Assembly (NCBI RefSeq): GCF_025869515.1
Contig: NZ_JAOZVR010000017.1
Location: 1-64,000 of the forward strand
Direction of reading: 5' to 3'
DNA from: Ferrovibrio sp.
Lineage (GTDB): Bacteria; Pseudomonadota; Alphaproteobacteria; Ferrovibrionales; Ferrovibrionaceae
DNA: 64,000 bases
The position numbers and the translations under genes are program-made. A model generated the notes under the pieces. It was not told where the DNA came from. It ran no database searches and saw only the letters and a list, made by a program, of their open reading frames with translations. Position 1 is the first letter of the stretch; each line of letters begins with the position of its first letter. Shown here in pieces: positions 8,432-17,302 of this stretch.

Positions 8432-9775
8432 CTAACCCTGTCTGGCGATGAATTCTTCCAGCCAGTGGATGTCATAGGCGCCGTTGACGAAATCGGGTTC
8501 GTTGATCAGCGCCAGATGCAGCGGGATGGTGGTCTCCAGGCCGCCGATCACATATTCCTCCAGCGAACGGCGCAGACGCATCAGGCATTCGTTGCGATTG
8601 GTGCCATGCACGATCAGCTTTCCGATCAGCGAGTCATAGTGCGGCGGAATCTGGTAGCCGGTATAGAGCGCGGAATCGACGCGCACGCCCAGCCCGCCAG
8701 GCACATGATAGTCGGTGACGCGGCCGGGCGAGGGCGCGAAGGTGCGCGGGTTCTCGGCGTTGATGCGGCATTCGATGGCGTGGCCGTTGAACTTGATGTC
8801 GTCCTGCGTGTAGCCGAGCGGCGCGCCGTTGGCGATGCGCAGCTGTTCGCGCACCAGGTCGAGGCCGGTGATCATCTCGGTGACCGGATGCTCCACCTGC
8901 AGGCGGGTATTCATCTCGATGAAGTAGAATTCGCCATTCTCGAACAGGAATTCGATGGTGCCGGCGCCGCGATAGTTCAGCTTGGAAATCGCCTTGGCGG
9001 CGATGTCGCCGATGACCTTGCGCTGGTCGTCGTTCAGCGCCGGCGAACGGGCTTCCTCGAGAACTTTCTGGTGGCGGCGCTGCAGCGAGCAGTCGCGTTC
9101 GCCCAGATGCACCGCATTGCCCTGGCCGTCGCCGAAGATCTGGATCTCGATATGGCGCGGGCGGGCAAGATACTTCTCGACATAGACCTGGTCGTTGCCG
9201 AAGGCATTGCGCGCCTCGGTGCGGGCCTGCTGCAGCGCCAGGCCGAATTCGGCCGGCGAACGCACCACCTTCATGCCGCGGCCGCCGCCGCCGGCGGTGG
9301 CCTTGATCAGCACGGGATAGCCCATCTCGGCGGCGAGCTTCAGGCCCTGCGCCTCGTCTTCCACCGCGCCCTTGGAGCCGGGCACGACCGGGATACCAAG
9401 CTGGCGCGCCGCTTCCTTGGCGGTGATCTTGTCGCCCATCAGCTTGATATGCTCGGAGGTCGGGCCGATGAAGGTGATGCCATGCGCCTCGACGATCTCG
9501 GCGAATTTGGCATTTTCCGACAGGAAGCCGTAACCGGGATGGATCGCATCGGCGCCGGTGATCTCGGCGGCTGAGATGATGGCGGGGATGTTGAGGTAGC
9601 TCTGGCTGGACGGCGGCGGGCCGATACACACCGACTCGTCGGCGATGCGCACATGCATGGCCTCGGCATCGGCGGTGGAATGCACCGCCACCGTGCGAAT
9701 GCCCATCTCGCGGCAGGCGCGGTGGATGCGGAGCGCGATCTCGCCGCGATTGGCGATCAGCACCTTGTCAAACAT
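8432..9775 (-). CDS. accC: Acetyl-CoA carboxylase, biotin carboxylase subunit
   Basis: Carboxylates the biotin carried on AccB using ATP and bicarbonate, the first half-reaction of fatty-acid synthesis. The 447-residue length is normal. Visible features: N-terminal [20 protein letters not shown], the ATP-grasp glycine loop [12 protein letters not shown] near 160-170, [21 protein letters not shown] and [14 protein letters not shown] with the catalytic Glu/Arg set. It lies 19 bp downstream of accB and upstream of aat. Confidence 0.97.
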   Translation of the reverse strand: MFDKVLIANRGEIALRIHRACREMGIRTVAVHSTADAEAMHVRIADESVCIGPPPSSQSYLNIPAIISAAEITGADAIHPGYGFLSENAKFAEIVEAHGITFIGPTSEHIKLMGDKITAKEAARQLGIPVVPGSKGAVEDEAQGLKLAAEMGYPVLIKATAGGGGRGMKVVRSPAEFGLALQQARTEARNAFGNDQVYVEKYLARPRHIEIQIFGDGQGNAVHLGERDCSLQRRHQKVLEEARSPALNDDQRKVIGDIAAKAISKLNYRGAGTIEFLFENGEFYFIEMNTRLQVEHPVTEMITGLDLVREQLRIANGAPLGYTQDDIKFNGHAIECRINAENPRTFAPSPGRVTDYHVPGGLGVRVDSALYTGYQIPPHYDSLIGKLIVHGTNRNECLMRLRRSLEEYVIGGLETTIPLHLALINEPDFVNGAYDIHWLEEFIARQG

Positions 9776-9794
9776 ATGCGGGGCCCGCCGACTG

Positions 9795-10274
9795 TTACTC
9801 GATAATGATGAGCGGCTGGCCGAATTCGACCGGCTGCTGGTTCTCGATCAGGATACGCGCGACGCGGCCGCCCTTCGGCGCCGTGATCGGATTCATCGTC
9901 TTCATCGCCTCGACGATCAGCACGGTCTGGCCGGCATTGACGCTGTCGCCGACCTTGACGAAGGCGGCGGCGCCCGGCTCCGGCGCGGTATAGACGGTGC
10001 CCACCATCGGCGACTTCACGGCGCCGGGATGGCTGGCGTCATCGCCGCCCGCGGCGGGCGCGCCGGCGGCGGCCATGGCGGCTGCGGCAGCCGCGGCTGC
10101 GACCGGGGCCGCGGCATAGACCGGCGAACCGCCCTTGGTGACGCGGACTTTCAGCGGTCCTTCGCTCCACTCGATCTCGGTGAGGCCGGTTTCGTTCAGC
10201 AGGTCGGCGAGTTCGCGGATCATCTGCTGGTCGATGCGGCTGTCAGCCTTGGCTTTGTCCTTCGGCGCGGCCAT
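9795..10274 (-). CDS. accB: Acetyl-CoA carboxylase biotin carboxyl carrier protein
   Basis: A 159-residue carrier. An N-terminal helical domain ([27 protein letters not shown]) is joined by a long Ala/Pro linker (about residues 53-80) to the C-terminal biotinyl domain. The biotin-accepting lysine is K125 in EAMKTMN, a one-residue variant of the classic EAMKMMN. Works with AccC and with the AccA/AccD transferase, which is not in this window. Expected to be co-transcribed from an aroQ or accB promoter. Confidence 0.96.
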   Translation of the reverse strand: MAAPKDKAKADSRIDQQMIRELADLLNETGLTEIEWSEGPLKVRVTKGGSPVYAAAPVAAAAAAAAMAAAGAPAAGGDDASHPGAVKSPMVGTVYTAPEPGAAAFVKVGDSVNAGQTVLIVEAMKTMNPITAPKGGRVARILIENQQPVEFGQPLIIIE

Positions 10275-10314
10275 GCGCTACTCCTGTATGCGTAGACGTA
10301 AGAAGATTAAGTGT

Positions 10315-10818
10315 TCAGACGATATCGGCCAGCGCTTCGAGCGCCAGCACATACCCCTTCGGCCCGAAACCGCAGATCATCCCTTTCGCCGCCAGCGAAA
10401 CATAGGAGTGATGGCGGAAGTTTTCGCGCCGGTGGATATTCGACAGATGCACCTCGACGCAGGGCTTTTCGGCCGCGTTGAGGGCATCGAGCAGGGCGAC
10501 CGAGGTGTGGGTATAGGCACCGGCATTCAACACGATGCCGGCGGCCTTGCTCCGCGCCTCCTGGATCCAGGTGACCAGCTCGCCCTCGAGATTGCTCTGG
10601 CGGAAGGAGATGGCGAGGCCGAGCCGGCTGGCGGCGGCGGCGCAGAGCCGCTCCACATCGGCCAGCGTGTCGCGGCCGTAAATCTCGGGCTGGCGCAGGC
10701 CGAGCATGTTCAGGTTCGGGCCGTTCAGCACATAGATCAGCGGCTTGCCTTTCGCGGGGGCCGCTTTCGCCGCCGCCGGGCGCTTGCCGTTTGCTGCCGA
10801 TTTCAGTGCTTTCGCCAT
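10315..10818 (-). CDS. aroQ: Type II 3-dehydroquinate dehydratase
   Basis: Third step of the shikimate pathway: 3-dehydroquinate to 3-dehydroshikimate. The domain starts at [21 protein letters not shown] and includes the catalytic Tyr of that loop, [16 protein letters not shown], and the active-site histidine in [13 protein letters not shown]. The ATG at 10818 gives 167 residues with a 25-residue Ala/Lys-rich N-terminal extension; the reading frame continues further upstream but passes through the parS site and has no family similarity. accB follows 40 bp downstream. Confidence 0.93.
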   Translation of the reverse strand: MAKALKSAANGKRPAAAKAAPAKGKPLIYVLNGPNLNMLGLRQPEIYGRDTLADVERLCAAAASRLGLAISFRQSNLEGELVTWIQEARSKAAGIVLNAGAYTHTSVALLDALNAAEKPCVEVHLSNIHRRENFRHHSYVSLAAKGMICGFGPKGYVLALEALADIV

Positions 10819-10924
10819 GCGAATCCCAAAGCTGTCGCCGACCAGACCGCCTGCCGTACACCATCGGGGGAGGCCGGGCAACCCGTTGATCCGGCTGGGC
10901 GGAAAGCGCCGCGCGTTCACTGTA

Positions 10925-10940
10925 TGTTTCACGTGAAACA
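10925..10940. other. parS centromere site
   Basis: TGTTTCACGTGAAACA is a perfect 16-bp palindrome and an exact match to the conserved bacterial parS site bound by ParB. It lies in the 283-bp gap between aroQ and the metallo-hydrolase gene. parS sites cluster near the replication origin in most bacteria. No parA/parB genes are in the window, and I noticed no second exact copy. Confidence 0.9.
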
Positions 10941-11001
10941 GGCCTGGAGATGGCCGATATGGCAGGCGGCGGTTTGGGTCCGGCGCGTTCGCACCGCTTC
11001 G

Positions 11002-11030
11002 TTTTGCTTCGTTTCTATCAAGGATAGAAT
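11002..11030 (+). promoter_or_regulatory. Candidate promoter of the metallo-hydrolase operon
   Basis: A strong -10-like TAGAAT at 11025-11030 has a weak -35 TTTTGC 17 bp upstream (11002-11007). The start codon is at 11102. Confidence 0.3.
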
Positions 11031-11101
11031 GAGATGAAAATTTCAGCCGATCCCCGGTCGGCAAAATTGCAAAATCGGCCGTGGCCGGTTAATCCGGACG
11101 C

Positions 11102-11785
11102 ATGATGACTTCAGCCGCCCCGCAGCAGCCGATCCTGCATGCCGAAATCAACCCGGTGACGCCGTTCCAGCAGAACTGCTCGCTGATCTGGTGCCCCGAA
11201 ACCATGCGCGGCGCGCTGGTCGATGCCGGCGGCGAGCCTTCGAGGCTGCTGGCCGCCGTGCAGCGCCACGGCGTGACGCTGGAAAAGCTGCTGGTCACGC
11301 ATGGCCATCTCGACCATGCCGGCGCGGTGATGGAGATCGCGGAGAAGCTCGGCCTGCCCATCGAGGGGCCGCATGAGGATGACAAATTCTGGATCGACGG
11401 CATGCCGGCGGCGGCGCAGCAATATGGTTTTCCGCCGAGCCGCAGCTTCACGCCGACGCGCTGGCTGAAGGATGGCGACCGGGTGACGGTCGGCAATCTG
11501 GTGCTCGATGTCATCCACTGCCCGGGCCATACGCCGGGCCATGTGGTGTTCTATCACGCGCCCTCGAAAGCGGCGCTGGTCGGCGACGTGATCTTCCAGG
11601 GCTCGATCGGCCGCACGGATTTTCCCAAGGGCAACCATGCCGACCTGATCCATTCGATCCGCGACAAGCTGTTTCCGCTTGGCGACGATATCACCTTCGT
11701 GCCCGGCCACGGGCCGCTGTCGACGTTTGGGCAGGAGCGGGCGAGCAATCCCTTCGTGTCGGACCGGGCGGTGGGGATTGGTTAG
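11102..11785 (+). CDS. MBL-fold metallo-hydrolase (YcbL/glyoxalase II-like)
   Basis: A 227-residue cytosolic metallo-beta-lactamase-fold hydrolase. The metal-binding motif THGHLDHAG, a second ligand set in HCPGHTPGH, the bridging Asp in LVGDVIFQGSIGRTDFP, and a late VPGHGP are all present. Length and the GSIGRTDFP block fit the YcbL/type-II glyoxalase-like group, which acts on thioesters such as S-lactoylglutathione; the actual substrate is not shown. The start may be the ATG at 11102 or the one at 11105. The next gene begins immediately after its stop. Confidence 0.88.
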   Translation: MMTSAAPQQPILHAEINPVTPFQQNCSLIWCPETMRGALVDAGGEPSRLLAAVQRHGVTLEKLLVTHGHLDHAGAVMEIAEKLGLPIEGPHEDDKFWIDGMPAAAQQYGFPPSRSFTPTRWLKDGDRVTVGNLVLDVIHCPGHTPGHVVFYHAPSKAALVGDVIFQGSIGRTDFPKGNHADLIHSIRDKLFPLGDDITFVPGHGPLSTFGQERASNPFVSDRAVGIG

Positions 11786-12583
11786 ATGAAGCAGGTTACC
11801 TCCGGTCGCGCCAGACTGGCGACCTTCGTTGCCGGCAGTGGCGCGCCGGTGGTGTTCCTGCATGCGGCCGTCTGCGATAGCCGCATGTGGCAGGGGCAGA
11901 TCGAGGCAGTGGGCGGAACCCATCAAGCGATTGCCTATGATCGCCGCGGTTTTGGCCGAACGGTTGCCGAACAGGAAGATCATTCTGCCGTCGCCGACCT
12001 GCTGGCGGTGCTGGACGTCGTTGCCGCTGGCCGGCCGGCGACCCTGGTCGCCTGCTCGCAGGGCGGCCGAGTGGCGCTGGATGCGGCGCTGCTGCATCCG
12101 GAATGTATCCGCGGCCTGGTGCTGATTTCACCATCCGTGGCCGGTGCGCCCGATCCGGTGCTGTCGCCGGAGATCGAGGCGCTGGTGGCCCGGCAGAAGC
12201 AGGCGGAAGCGGCCGGCGACCTCGACCGCGTGAATGCGATCAAGGCGCACCTTTGGCTGGACGGCCCATTGCAGCTCGAGGGGCGCGTCGTCGGTGCGGC
12301 GCGCGCGCTGTTTCTCGACATGAACGGCATCGCGCTGCGCGCGCCGCCGGCCGGTGCGAATGTCGATGCGGTGTCAGCCTTTCAGCGTCTGGGCGAGATT
12401 TCGGTTCCGGCGCTGGTGATCTGCGGCGCGTACGATTTTCCCCATATCGCGGAGCGCTGCCGGCATCTGGCGACGGCGATGCCGCATACAGTGCACCACG
12501 CCTTGCCCGGCGCGGCCCATCTGCCGAGCATCGAGAGGCCGGCGGAGATCACGGCGCTGATCGGGAAATTTCTCGGCAACTAA
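11786..12583 (+). CDS. Alpha/beta-fold hydrolase
   Basis: A 265-residue protein of the alpha/beta hydrolase fold with no signal peptide. Oxyanion region VVFLHAAVCDSRMW, nucleophile elbow CSQGG (Ser), acid in CGAYDFPH and base in GAAHLPSIE make a complete Ser-Asp-His triad. It resembles small lactonase or ester hydrolases such as 3-oxoadipate enol-lactonase, but the substrate cannot be read from sequence. Its ATG abuts the stop of the metallo-hydrolase, so the two are translationally coupled. Confidence 0.85.
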   Translation: MKQVTSGRARLATFVAGSGAPVVFLHAAVCDSRMWQGQIEAVGGTHQAIAYDRRGFGRTVAEQEDHSAVADLLAVLDVVAAGRPATLVACSQGGRVALDAALLHPECIRGLVLISPSVAGAPDPVLSPEIEALVARQKQAEAAGDLDRVNAIKAHLWLDGPLQLEGRVVGAARALFLDMNGIALRAPPAGANVDAVSAFQRLGEISVPALVICGAYDFPHIAERCRHLATAMPHTVHHALPGAAHLPSIERPAEITALIGKFLGN

Positions 12584-12591
12584 CTCCAATT

Positions 12592-12676
12592 GTCATGGCC
12601 GGACTTGTTCCTGCCATCCACGTCTTGTCACGCAAAAAAGTAACTCGTGGATGCCCGGGCCAAGCCCGGGCATGAC
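12592..12676. repeat. REP-like palindromic repeat pair between convergent genes
   Basis: Two inverted palindromes, one around GGCCGG-acttgtt-CCTGCC and a perfect one of CCCGGGC-caa-GCCCGGG, bounded by GTCATG and CATGAC. They fill the gap between two convergent genes, where such elements often act as transcription terminators. Related units occur at 48253 and 49424. Confidence 0.7.
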
Positions 12677-12678
12677 AG

Positions 12679-13674
12679 TTAAAGGTGTTGCGGCCCCGTA
12701 TATTTCACCACCGTCTGGTCGATCTTGCCGAAGATCGACTGGCCGTCGGTGCCGGTCATATCCATCTGCACGCGGTCGCCGAATTTCATGAAGGGCGTTT
12801 TCGGCTTGCCGTCGGCAATCGTCTCGATCATGCGGATCTCGGCCAGGCAGGAGAAGCCTTTCGAGGCATCGCGGTTCGACACCGTGCCGCTGCCGACGAT
12901 GCAGCCGGCGCGGAGCCGCCGCGTCTTGGCCGCATGGGCGATCAGGTCGGCGAGGCTGAACTGCATGTCGGCGCCGGCCTCGGGCTGACCGAACAGCTTG
13001 CCGTTCAGATGCGTCACCAGCGGGCGATGCACCTTGTTGTCCTTCCAGGCCGCGCCCAGCTCGTCGGGCGTGACGGCGACCGGCGCAAAGGCCGTGGACG
13101 GCTTGCCGTGGAAGAAGCCGAAGCCCTTGGCCAGCTCGCCGGGGATCAGGTTGCGCAGGCTCACGTCATTCACCAGCATCAGCAGGCGGATATGTTTCGC
13201 GGCTTCCGCCGAGGAGGCGCCCATGGGTACGTCGCCGGTGATGGCGGCGACCTCGCCCTCGAAGTCGATGCCGTAAGATTCGTCGGCCACCTCGATAGCG
13301 GCGGTCGGCGGCAGGAAGTCGTCCGAGCCGCCCTGGTACATCAGCGGATCGTGCAGGAATTCCGGCGGCATCACGGCGTTGCGCGCCTTGCGCACCAGCT
13401 CGACGTGATTGAGATAGGCCGAGCCGTCGCACCACTGATAGGCGCGCGGCAGCGGCGCATGCAGTTTGCCCGGATCGTAAGCGATGGCGCCTTCGGCCGT
13501 ACCGGCATTCAGCGCGTCATATCGCTCCTGCAGCTTCGGCGCCATCGTGGACCAGGAATCGAGCGCCATCTGCAGGGTGGGGCAGAGCGCATCGACCGGC
13601 AGCATGGTTTTCAGGTCGCGGCTGACGACGCAGAGACGGCCGTCGCGGCCATGCCGCAGCGAGGCGAGTTTCAT
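12679..13674 (-). CDS. Fumarylacetoacetate hydrolase family protein
   Basis: Likely cleaves fumarylacetoacetate to fumarate and acetoacetate, the last step of tyrosine degradation. The 331 residues carry an N-terminal beta domain and the FAH catalytic core: metal ligands in the ESYGIDFEGEVAAITGD segment, VNDVSLRN, FHGKPSTAFAPVAVTPDE and VGSGTVSN. It is shorter than animal FAH (about 420) but typical of bacterial homologues in hpd-hmgA operons. It is the third gene behind hppD and hmgA, separated from hmgA by a REP-like repeat. Confidence 0.9.
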   Translation of the reverse strand: MKLASLRHGRDGRLCVVSRDLKTMLPVDALCPTLQMALDSWSTMAPKLQERYDALNAGTAEGAIAYDPGKLHAPLPRAYQWCDGSAYLNHVELVRKARNAVMPPEFLHDPLMYQGGSDDFLPPTAAIEVADESYGIDFEGEVAAITGDVPMGASSAEAAKHIRLLMLVNDVSLRNLIPGELAKGFGFFHGKPSTAFAPVAVTPDELGAAWKDNKVHRPLVTHLNGKLFGQPEAGADMQFSLADLIAHAAKTRRLRAGCIVGSGTVSNRDASKGFSCLAEIRMIETIADGKPKTPFMKFGDRVQMDMTGTDGQSIFGKIDQTVVKYTGPQHL

Positions 13675-13702
13675 GGATGGAGTCTCCCTAGATCAGTTTT
13701 AA

Positions 13703-13787
13703 GTCGTCATTCCCGCGAAAGCGGGAATTCAGAACAGCAGAAGTGCTGGGTCCCCGCCAAAGAAGATATCCCTGGCGGGGACGACGA
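13703..13787. repeat. REP-like repeat inside the tyrosine catabolic operon
   Basis: A compound palindrome: GTCGTC ... GACGAC at the ends, an inner ATTCCCGC-gaaa-GCGGGAAT hairpin, and TCCCCGCC ... GGCGGGGA. The first unit is closely related to the one at 21637. It lies between hmgA and the FAH gene and could attenuate transcription or protect the upstream message. Confidence 0.7.
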
Positions 13788-13798
13788 GGATGGTGATG

Positions 13799-14950
13799 TT
13801 ACTCCGCAGCCTGCTTGAACCCGTCGGGATTCCAGGTCGCCACATAGCCCTTGAATTCGACGCTCTCGGCCGCCGTGGCGACATCGAGCGCATCGCGGGT
13901 GTCGATCATCACCGCCACCTCGTCGGTTTCCTTGCGCGTGCCCTTGGCGCCGGTGGCGAAGGCCTTGGGATGCGGACCGTGCGGGAAGCCGCAAGGGTGC
14001 AGGCTGATCATGCCGGGATGGATGTTGTCGCGGCTGAAGAAGCTGCCCTGGTGATAGAAGATCACCTCGTCGTAATCGTCGTTGTTGTGGAAGAACGGCA
14101 CCTTGAGCGCTTCCGGATCGCTCTCGATCGGGCGCGGCACGAAGGTGCAGACCACGAAGCGCGAGGCCAGGAAGGTGGTATGCGCGCTGGGCGGCAGGTG
14201 ATAGCGGTGGCTCATCAGCGGCCGGATGTCGCGCCAGTTCAGCTTCACTGCGGTGAGGTCGCCCTTCCAGCCCACCACGTCGAGCGGGTTGTAGGGATAG
14301 GTGACGGTGGAAAGCTGGTCGCGGCGCTTGATCACCACGCGCCAGGGCTTCTTCACCTGCTGCTGCGCCCGGTAGGCGTCGTCGAGTTTCGGGATCTGCA
14401 GCACGGCGGGATCGAAGATCGCATGCGGCCCGACGATGCCCTTGTCGGGCAGGCGGTAGCTGTCGTTGGTCGCCTCGATCAACAGGATTTTGCTCGGCGT
14501 CTTCGGCTCCAGGCGCCACATGCTGCCGCGCGGCAGCATGATGTAGTCGCCCTCGGCATAGGTGAGGTGGCCGAAGTCGCAGAACAGCGCGCCTTCGCCG
14601 TCATGCACGAACAGCAGTTCGTCGCCGTCGCCGTTGCGCACCAGATGGTCCATCGCCCGGGTCATCAGCATGTGGCGGAATTTGACATGGGCATTGCCCA
14701 TCATCAGCTGCGCCTTCCACGGGCAGTCGACCGCAGCGGCGAATTTCGCCGTGTCGAAGGCGCGCGGCTTGAGCGGGCCTTCCCAGTCGATCCAGCCGGT
14801 CGGCGGATTCTGGTGATAGAGATGGGCGGCGGGGCCGAAGAAACCCTCCTTGCCCATCTCGCGCTCGTAGGTGCCTTCGGGCAGTGCCACATGCGCCTGC
14901 TTGGCCGCTTCGCCCTCGGTATGGCTCATCGGAATCCAGTTTTTACCCAT
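13799..14950 (-). CDS. hmgA: Homogentisate 1,2-dioxygenase
   Basis: Ring-opening non-haem iron dioxygenase converting homogentisate to maleylacetoacetate. The 383 residues match the shorter bacterial type of the family. Visible blocks: HLYHQNPPTGWIDWEGPLKP, ELLFVHDGEGALFCDFGHLTY in part, LPRGSMWRLEP, and the C-terminal His-rich segment ISLHPCGFPHGPHPKA where iron ligands are expected. Lies 28 bp downstream of hppD, the enzyme that makes its substrate. Confidence 0.93.
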   Translation of the reverse strand: MGKNWIPMSHTEGEAAKQAHVALPEGTYEREMGKEGFFGPAAHLYHQNPPTGWIDWEGPLKPRAFDTAKFAAAVDCPWKAQLMMGNAHVKFRHMLMTRAMDHLVRNGDGDELLFVHDGEGALFCDFGHLTYAEGDYIMLPRGSMWRLEPKTPSKILLIEATNDSYRLPDKGIVGPHAIFDPAVLQIPKLDDAYRAQQQVKKPWRVVIKRRDQLSTVTYPYNPLDVVGWKGDLTAVKLNWRDIRPLMSHRYHLPPSAHTTFLASRFVVCTFVPRPIESDPEALKVPFFHNNDDYDEVIFYHQGSFFSRDNIHPGMISLHPCGFPHGPHPKAFATGAKGTRKETDEVAVMIDTRDALDVATAAESVEFKGYVATWNPDGFKQAAE

Positions 14951-14978
14951 GGGGGCGTCTCCTCCTAGACTTGGTTTT

Positions 14979-16046
14979 TTAATTGGCCTTCAGCACGCCG
15001 CGGCGAATCTGGTCGAGTTCGATCGATTCGAACAGCGCCTTGAAATTGCCTTCGCCGAAACCGTCATTGCCCTTGCGCTGGATGATCTCGTAGAAGATCG
15101 GCCCGATCACGTTGTCGGTGAAAATCTGCAGCAGCAGGCCCTGGCCCTTGGTCGGCGCGCCGTCGATCAGGATCTGCAGCTCCTTCAGCCGGGCGACATC
15201 CTCGCCATGGCCGGGCAGGCGGTCATCGACCTGGTCGAAATAGGTGTCGTTGGTCGACTGGAACGGCACGTCGCGGCCGCGCAGCGCGCTGACCGTGCCG
15301 TAGATGTCGTCGGTGCCCATCGCCACATGCTGGATGCCCTCGCCGTGATAGGCGTGCAGGTATTCGGCGATCTGCGACTTGTCGTCGGAGCTTTCGTTGA
15401 TCGGGATGCGGATCTTGCCGCAGGGGCTGGTCATCGCCTTCGACTTCAGGCCGGTCAGCTTGCCCTCGATGTCGAAATACTTGATCTCGCGGAAATTGAA
15501 GAGGCGTTCGTAGAAGCCGGCCCATTCGCCCATGCGGCCGCGATGCACGTTATGGGTCAGGTGATCCACGTAAGTCAGGCCGACGCCCTTCGGGTTGCGG
15601 TCCACGCCCTCGATCGGCACGAAGTCGACATCGTAGATGGTGCCGCGCTCGCCGTAGCGGTCGACCAGGTAGATCAGGCTGTCGCCGATACCCTTGATCG
15701 CCGGGATATTCAGCTCCATCGGGCCGGCGTGGTTCTCGACGCCCCAGGCGCCGAGTTCGACGGCGCGCTTGTAGGCTTTCGGCGCATCCTTGACGCGGAA
15801 GGCCATGGCGCAGATCGAGGGGCCGTGGATGCGGGCGAAGCTCTGGGCGAAGCTCGACGGTTCGGCATTGAGGATGAAATTGACATCGCCCTGGCGGTAC
15901 AGCGTCACGTTCTTGGACCGGTGTTTCGCCACCGCCTGGAAGCCCATGCGCTCGAACAGGGCAGCCAGCTTGGCGGGTTCGGGCGCGGCATATTCGATGA
16001 ATTCGAAGCCGTCGGTGCCCATCGGGTTGTCGAACAGGTCGGCCAT
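14979..16046 (-). CDS. hppD: 4-hydroxyphenylpyruvate dioxygenase
   Basis: Converts 4-hydroxyphenylpyruvate to homogentisate. A 355-residue two-barrel vicinal-oxygen-chelate protein; the three iron ligands fall in the C-terminal half: His in [12 protein letters not shown], His in [11 protein letters not shown] and Glu in [10 protein letters not shown]. First gene of the hppD-hmgA-FAH operon, read away from a divergent MarR-type regulator. A promoter with 17-bp spacing and an operator overlapping it lie directly upstream, so expression probably responds to a tyrosine catabolite. Confidence 0.96.
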   Translation of the reverse strand: MADLFDNPMGTDGFEFIEYAAPEPAKLAALFERMGFQAVAKHRSKNVTLYRQGDVNFILNAEPSSFAQSFARIHGPSICAMAFRVKDAPKAYKRAVELGAWGVENHAGPMELNIPAIKGIGDSLIYLVDRYGERGTIYDVDFVPIEGVDRNPKGVGLTYVDHLTHNVHRGRMGEWAGFYERLFNFREIKYFDIEGKLTGLKSKAMTSPCGKIRIPINESSDDKSQIAEYLHAYHGEGIQHVAMGTDDIYGTVSALRGRDVPFQSTNDTYFDQVDDRLPGHGEDVARLKELQILIDGAPTKGQGLLLQIFTDNVIGPIFYEIIQRKGNDGFGEGNFKALFESIELDQIRRGVLKAN

Positions 16047-16085
16047 GGGGAAAATCCCTCCCGGAATCTGCTATGGGGTCTGATA

Positions 16086-16114
16086 TTGCGGTTGAGTCGC
16101 ATATTAGTTACAAT
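16086..16114 (+). promoter_or_regulatory. Promoter of the marR gene
   Basis: TTGCGG at 16086-16091, 17-bp spacer, TACAAT at 16109-16114. The -10 lies within the palindromic operator at 16104-16123, which predicts autorepression. Confidence 0.55.
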
Positions 16115-16129
16115 TGAAACTAAATTCAA
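16101..16129 (-). promoter_or_regulatory. Promoter of the hppD operon
   Basis: On the minus strand TTGAAT (16124-16129), a 17-bp spacer and TAATAT (16101-16106) form a good sigma-70 promoter. The spacer is almost entirely the palindromic operator. Confidence 0.6.
16104..16123. promoter_or_regulatory. MarR-type operator between hppD and marR
   Basis: TTAGTTACAATTGAAACTAA is a 20-bp inverted repeat with only one mismatched pair. It overlaps the -10 of the regulator promoter and fills the spacer of the hppD promoter, so one bound dimer would block both. Binding by the adjacent MarR protein is inferred. Confidence 0.65.
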
Positions 16130-16188
16130 GCGTGGCCGTAGCGGATCGCTCCGAGCGCCAGGACGCGCAATCGGGAAAAGCAGGGGAA

Positions 16189-16632
16189 ATGGCGAAACCT
16201 AGTCTGCATCTGGAAAAATTCCTGCCCTACCGGCTGTCGGTGGTGACCAACCGCATCAGCGGCGCGCTGTCGCGGCACTACGCCGACCGCTTCGGCATCG
16301 GCATTCCGGAATGGCGGGTGATCGCCAATCTGGGCCGCACGCCCGGCCTGACCGCCAATGCGGTGGTGGAACGCTCGGCGATGGACAAGGTGACGGTGAG
16401 CCGCGCGGTGGCGGCGCTGGAGGCGAAGGGCCTGCTGACGCGCGAGCGCGATGCCGGCGACAAGCGCAAGTCGCGGCTGACGCTATCGACCAGGGGGCAG
16501 ACGGTTTATGCCGAGATCGCGCCGCTGGCGCTGGGCTTCGAACGCGACCTGCTGACCGCGCTGACGGCCGATGAAACCGCCCAGCTGGACCGCATCATCG
16601 ACAAGCTGAATGGCAAGATGGACGGCCTGTAG
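16189..16632 (+). CDS. MarR-family transcriptional regulator of tyrosine catabolism
   Basis: A 147-residue winged-helix regulator. The core shows GIPEWRVIANLGRTPGLTANAVVERSAMDKVTVSRAV (helix-turn-helix) and the wing RERDAGDKRKSRLTLS, all typical of MarR. The ATG at 16189 follows AGGGGA. Position, divergent from hppD with a shared operator, makes it the probable local repressor of homogentisate-pathway genes and of itself; the effector is unknown but is likely an aromatic pathway intermediate. The homologous gammaproteobacterial role is played by HmgS-type MarR proteins. Confidence 0.88.
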   Translation: MAKPSLHLEKFLPYRLSVVTNRISGALSRHYADRFGIGIPEWRVIANLGRTPGLTANAVVERSAMDKVTVSRAVAALEAKGLLTRERDAGDKRKSRLTLSTRGQTVYAEIAPLALGFERDLLTALTADETAQLDRIIDKLNGKMDGL

Positions 16633-16649
16633 GCTATTCCGAAGCCGGT

Positions 16650-17282
16650 TTACTCCGACGTGGGCGGCGTGACCTGCTTCTGCTGCTGGGCGGCGACCTT
16701 GGCCTCGAAATTCTTCTTGCCGCGGCGGTGCACGAAGAACAGCACGATGCCCACGGTGGCGAAGATGCCCAGCATGATGATGCCGAAATCCTTGGCGATA
16801 TCGCCCAGCACGGCCTCGAAGGCGACGCCGAGCAGGTAGCCGACCCAGCAGAAGGCATTGGCCCACAGGCCGGCGGCGATGAAATTCAGCGCGGCGAAGC
16901 GCGGCCAGGAGATCAGGCTCATGCCCATGGCGAGCGAGGAGAAGTTGCGCACGCCATAGATGAAGCGGAAGCTGAGGATGAAGCCGACATGGTATTTGTG
17001 CAGCATGTCGAGGGCGACGTTGACGCCGCCCTGCAGCTTGGGGAAGCGCTTGAGCAGCCGGTGGCCGTATTGACGGCCGATCCAGAAATACAACTGGTCG
17101 CCCGCGAAGCTGCCGAGCCAGGCGGCGGCGATCAGCCAGTACATATGCAGCAGGCCCTGGCTGGCGGCCGCGCCCGCGAAGATCACGAACGTCTCGCCTT
17201 CCAGGAAGGTCCAGACGAAGGTGATGATGTAGAACCACTCGCGATACTGTTCGATCAGCTGGTAGATGTCGATTTCCGGCAC
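16650..17282 (-). CDS. DedA-family membrane protein
   Basis: A 210-residue polytopic inner-membrane protein of the DedA/SNARE-associated family. Conserved positions appear in FVWTFLEGETFVIFAGAAAS, LGSFAGDQLYFWIGRQYG and FRFIYGVRNFSSLAMGMS, including the acidic and arginine residues needed in E. coli homologues. DedA proteins support envelope integrity; some act as phospholipid or undecaprenyl-phosphate flippases. Which lipid this one moves is not evident. It converges with marR (17 bp apart) and lies 20 bp after the thiSG start-side operon. Confidence 0.9.
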   Translation of the reverse strand: MPEIDIYQLIEQYREWFYIITFVWTFLEGETFVIFAGAAASQGLLHMYWLIAAAWLGSFAGDQLYFWIGRQYGHRLLKRFPKLQGGVNVALDMLHKYHVGFILSFRFIYGVRNFSSLAMGMSLISWPRFAALNFIAAGLWANAFCWVGYLLGVAFEAVLGDIAKDFGIIMLGIFATVGIVLFFVHRRGKKNFEAKVAAQQQKQVTPPTSE

Positions 17283-17302
17283 GGTCGCTCAGCCTCGCAC
17301 GG

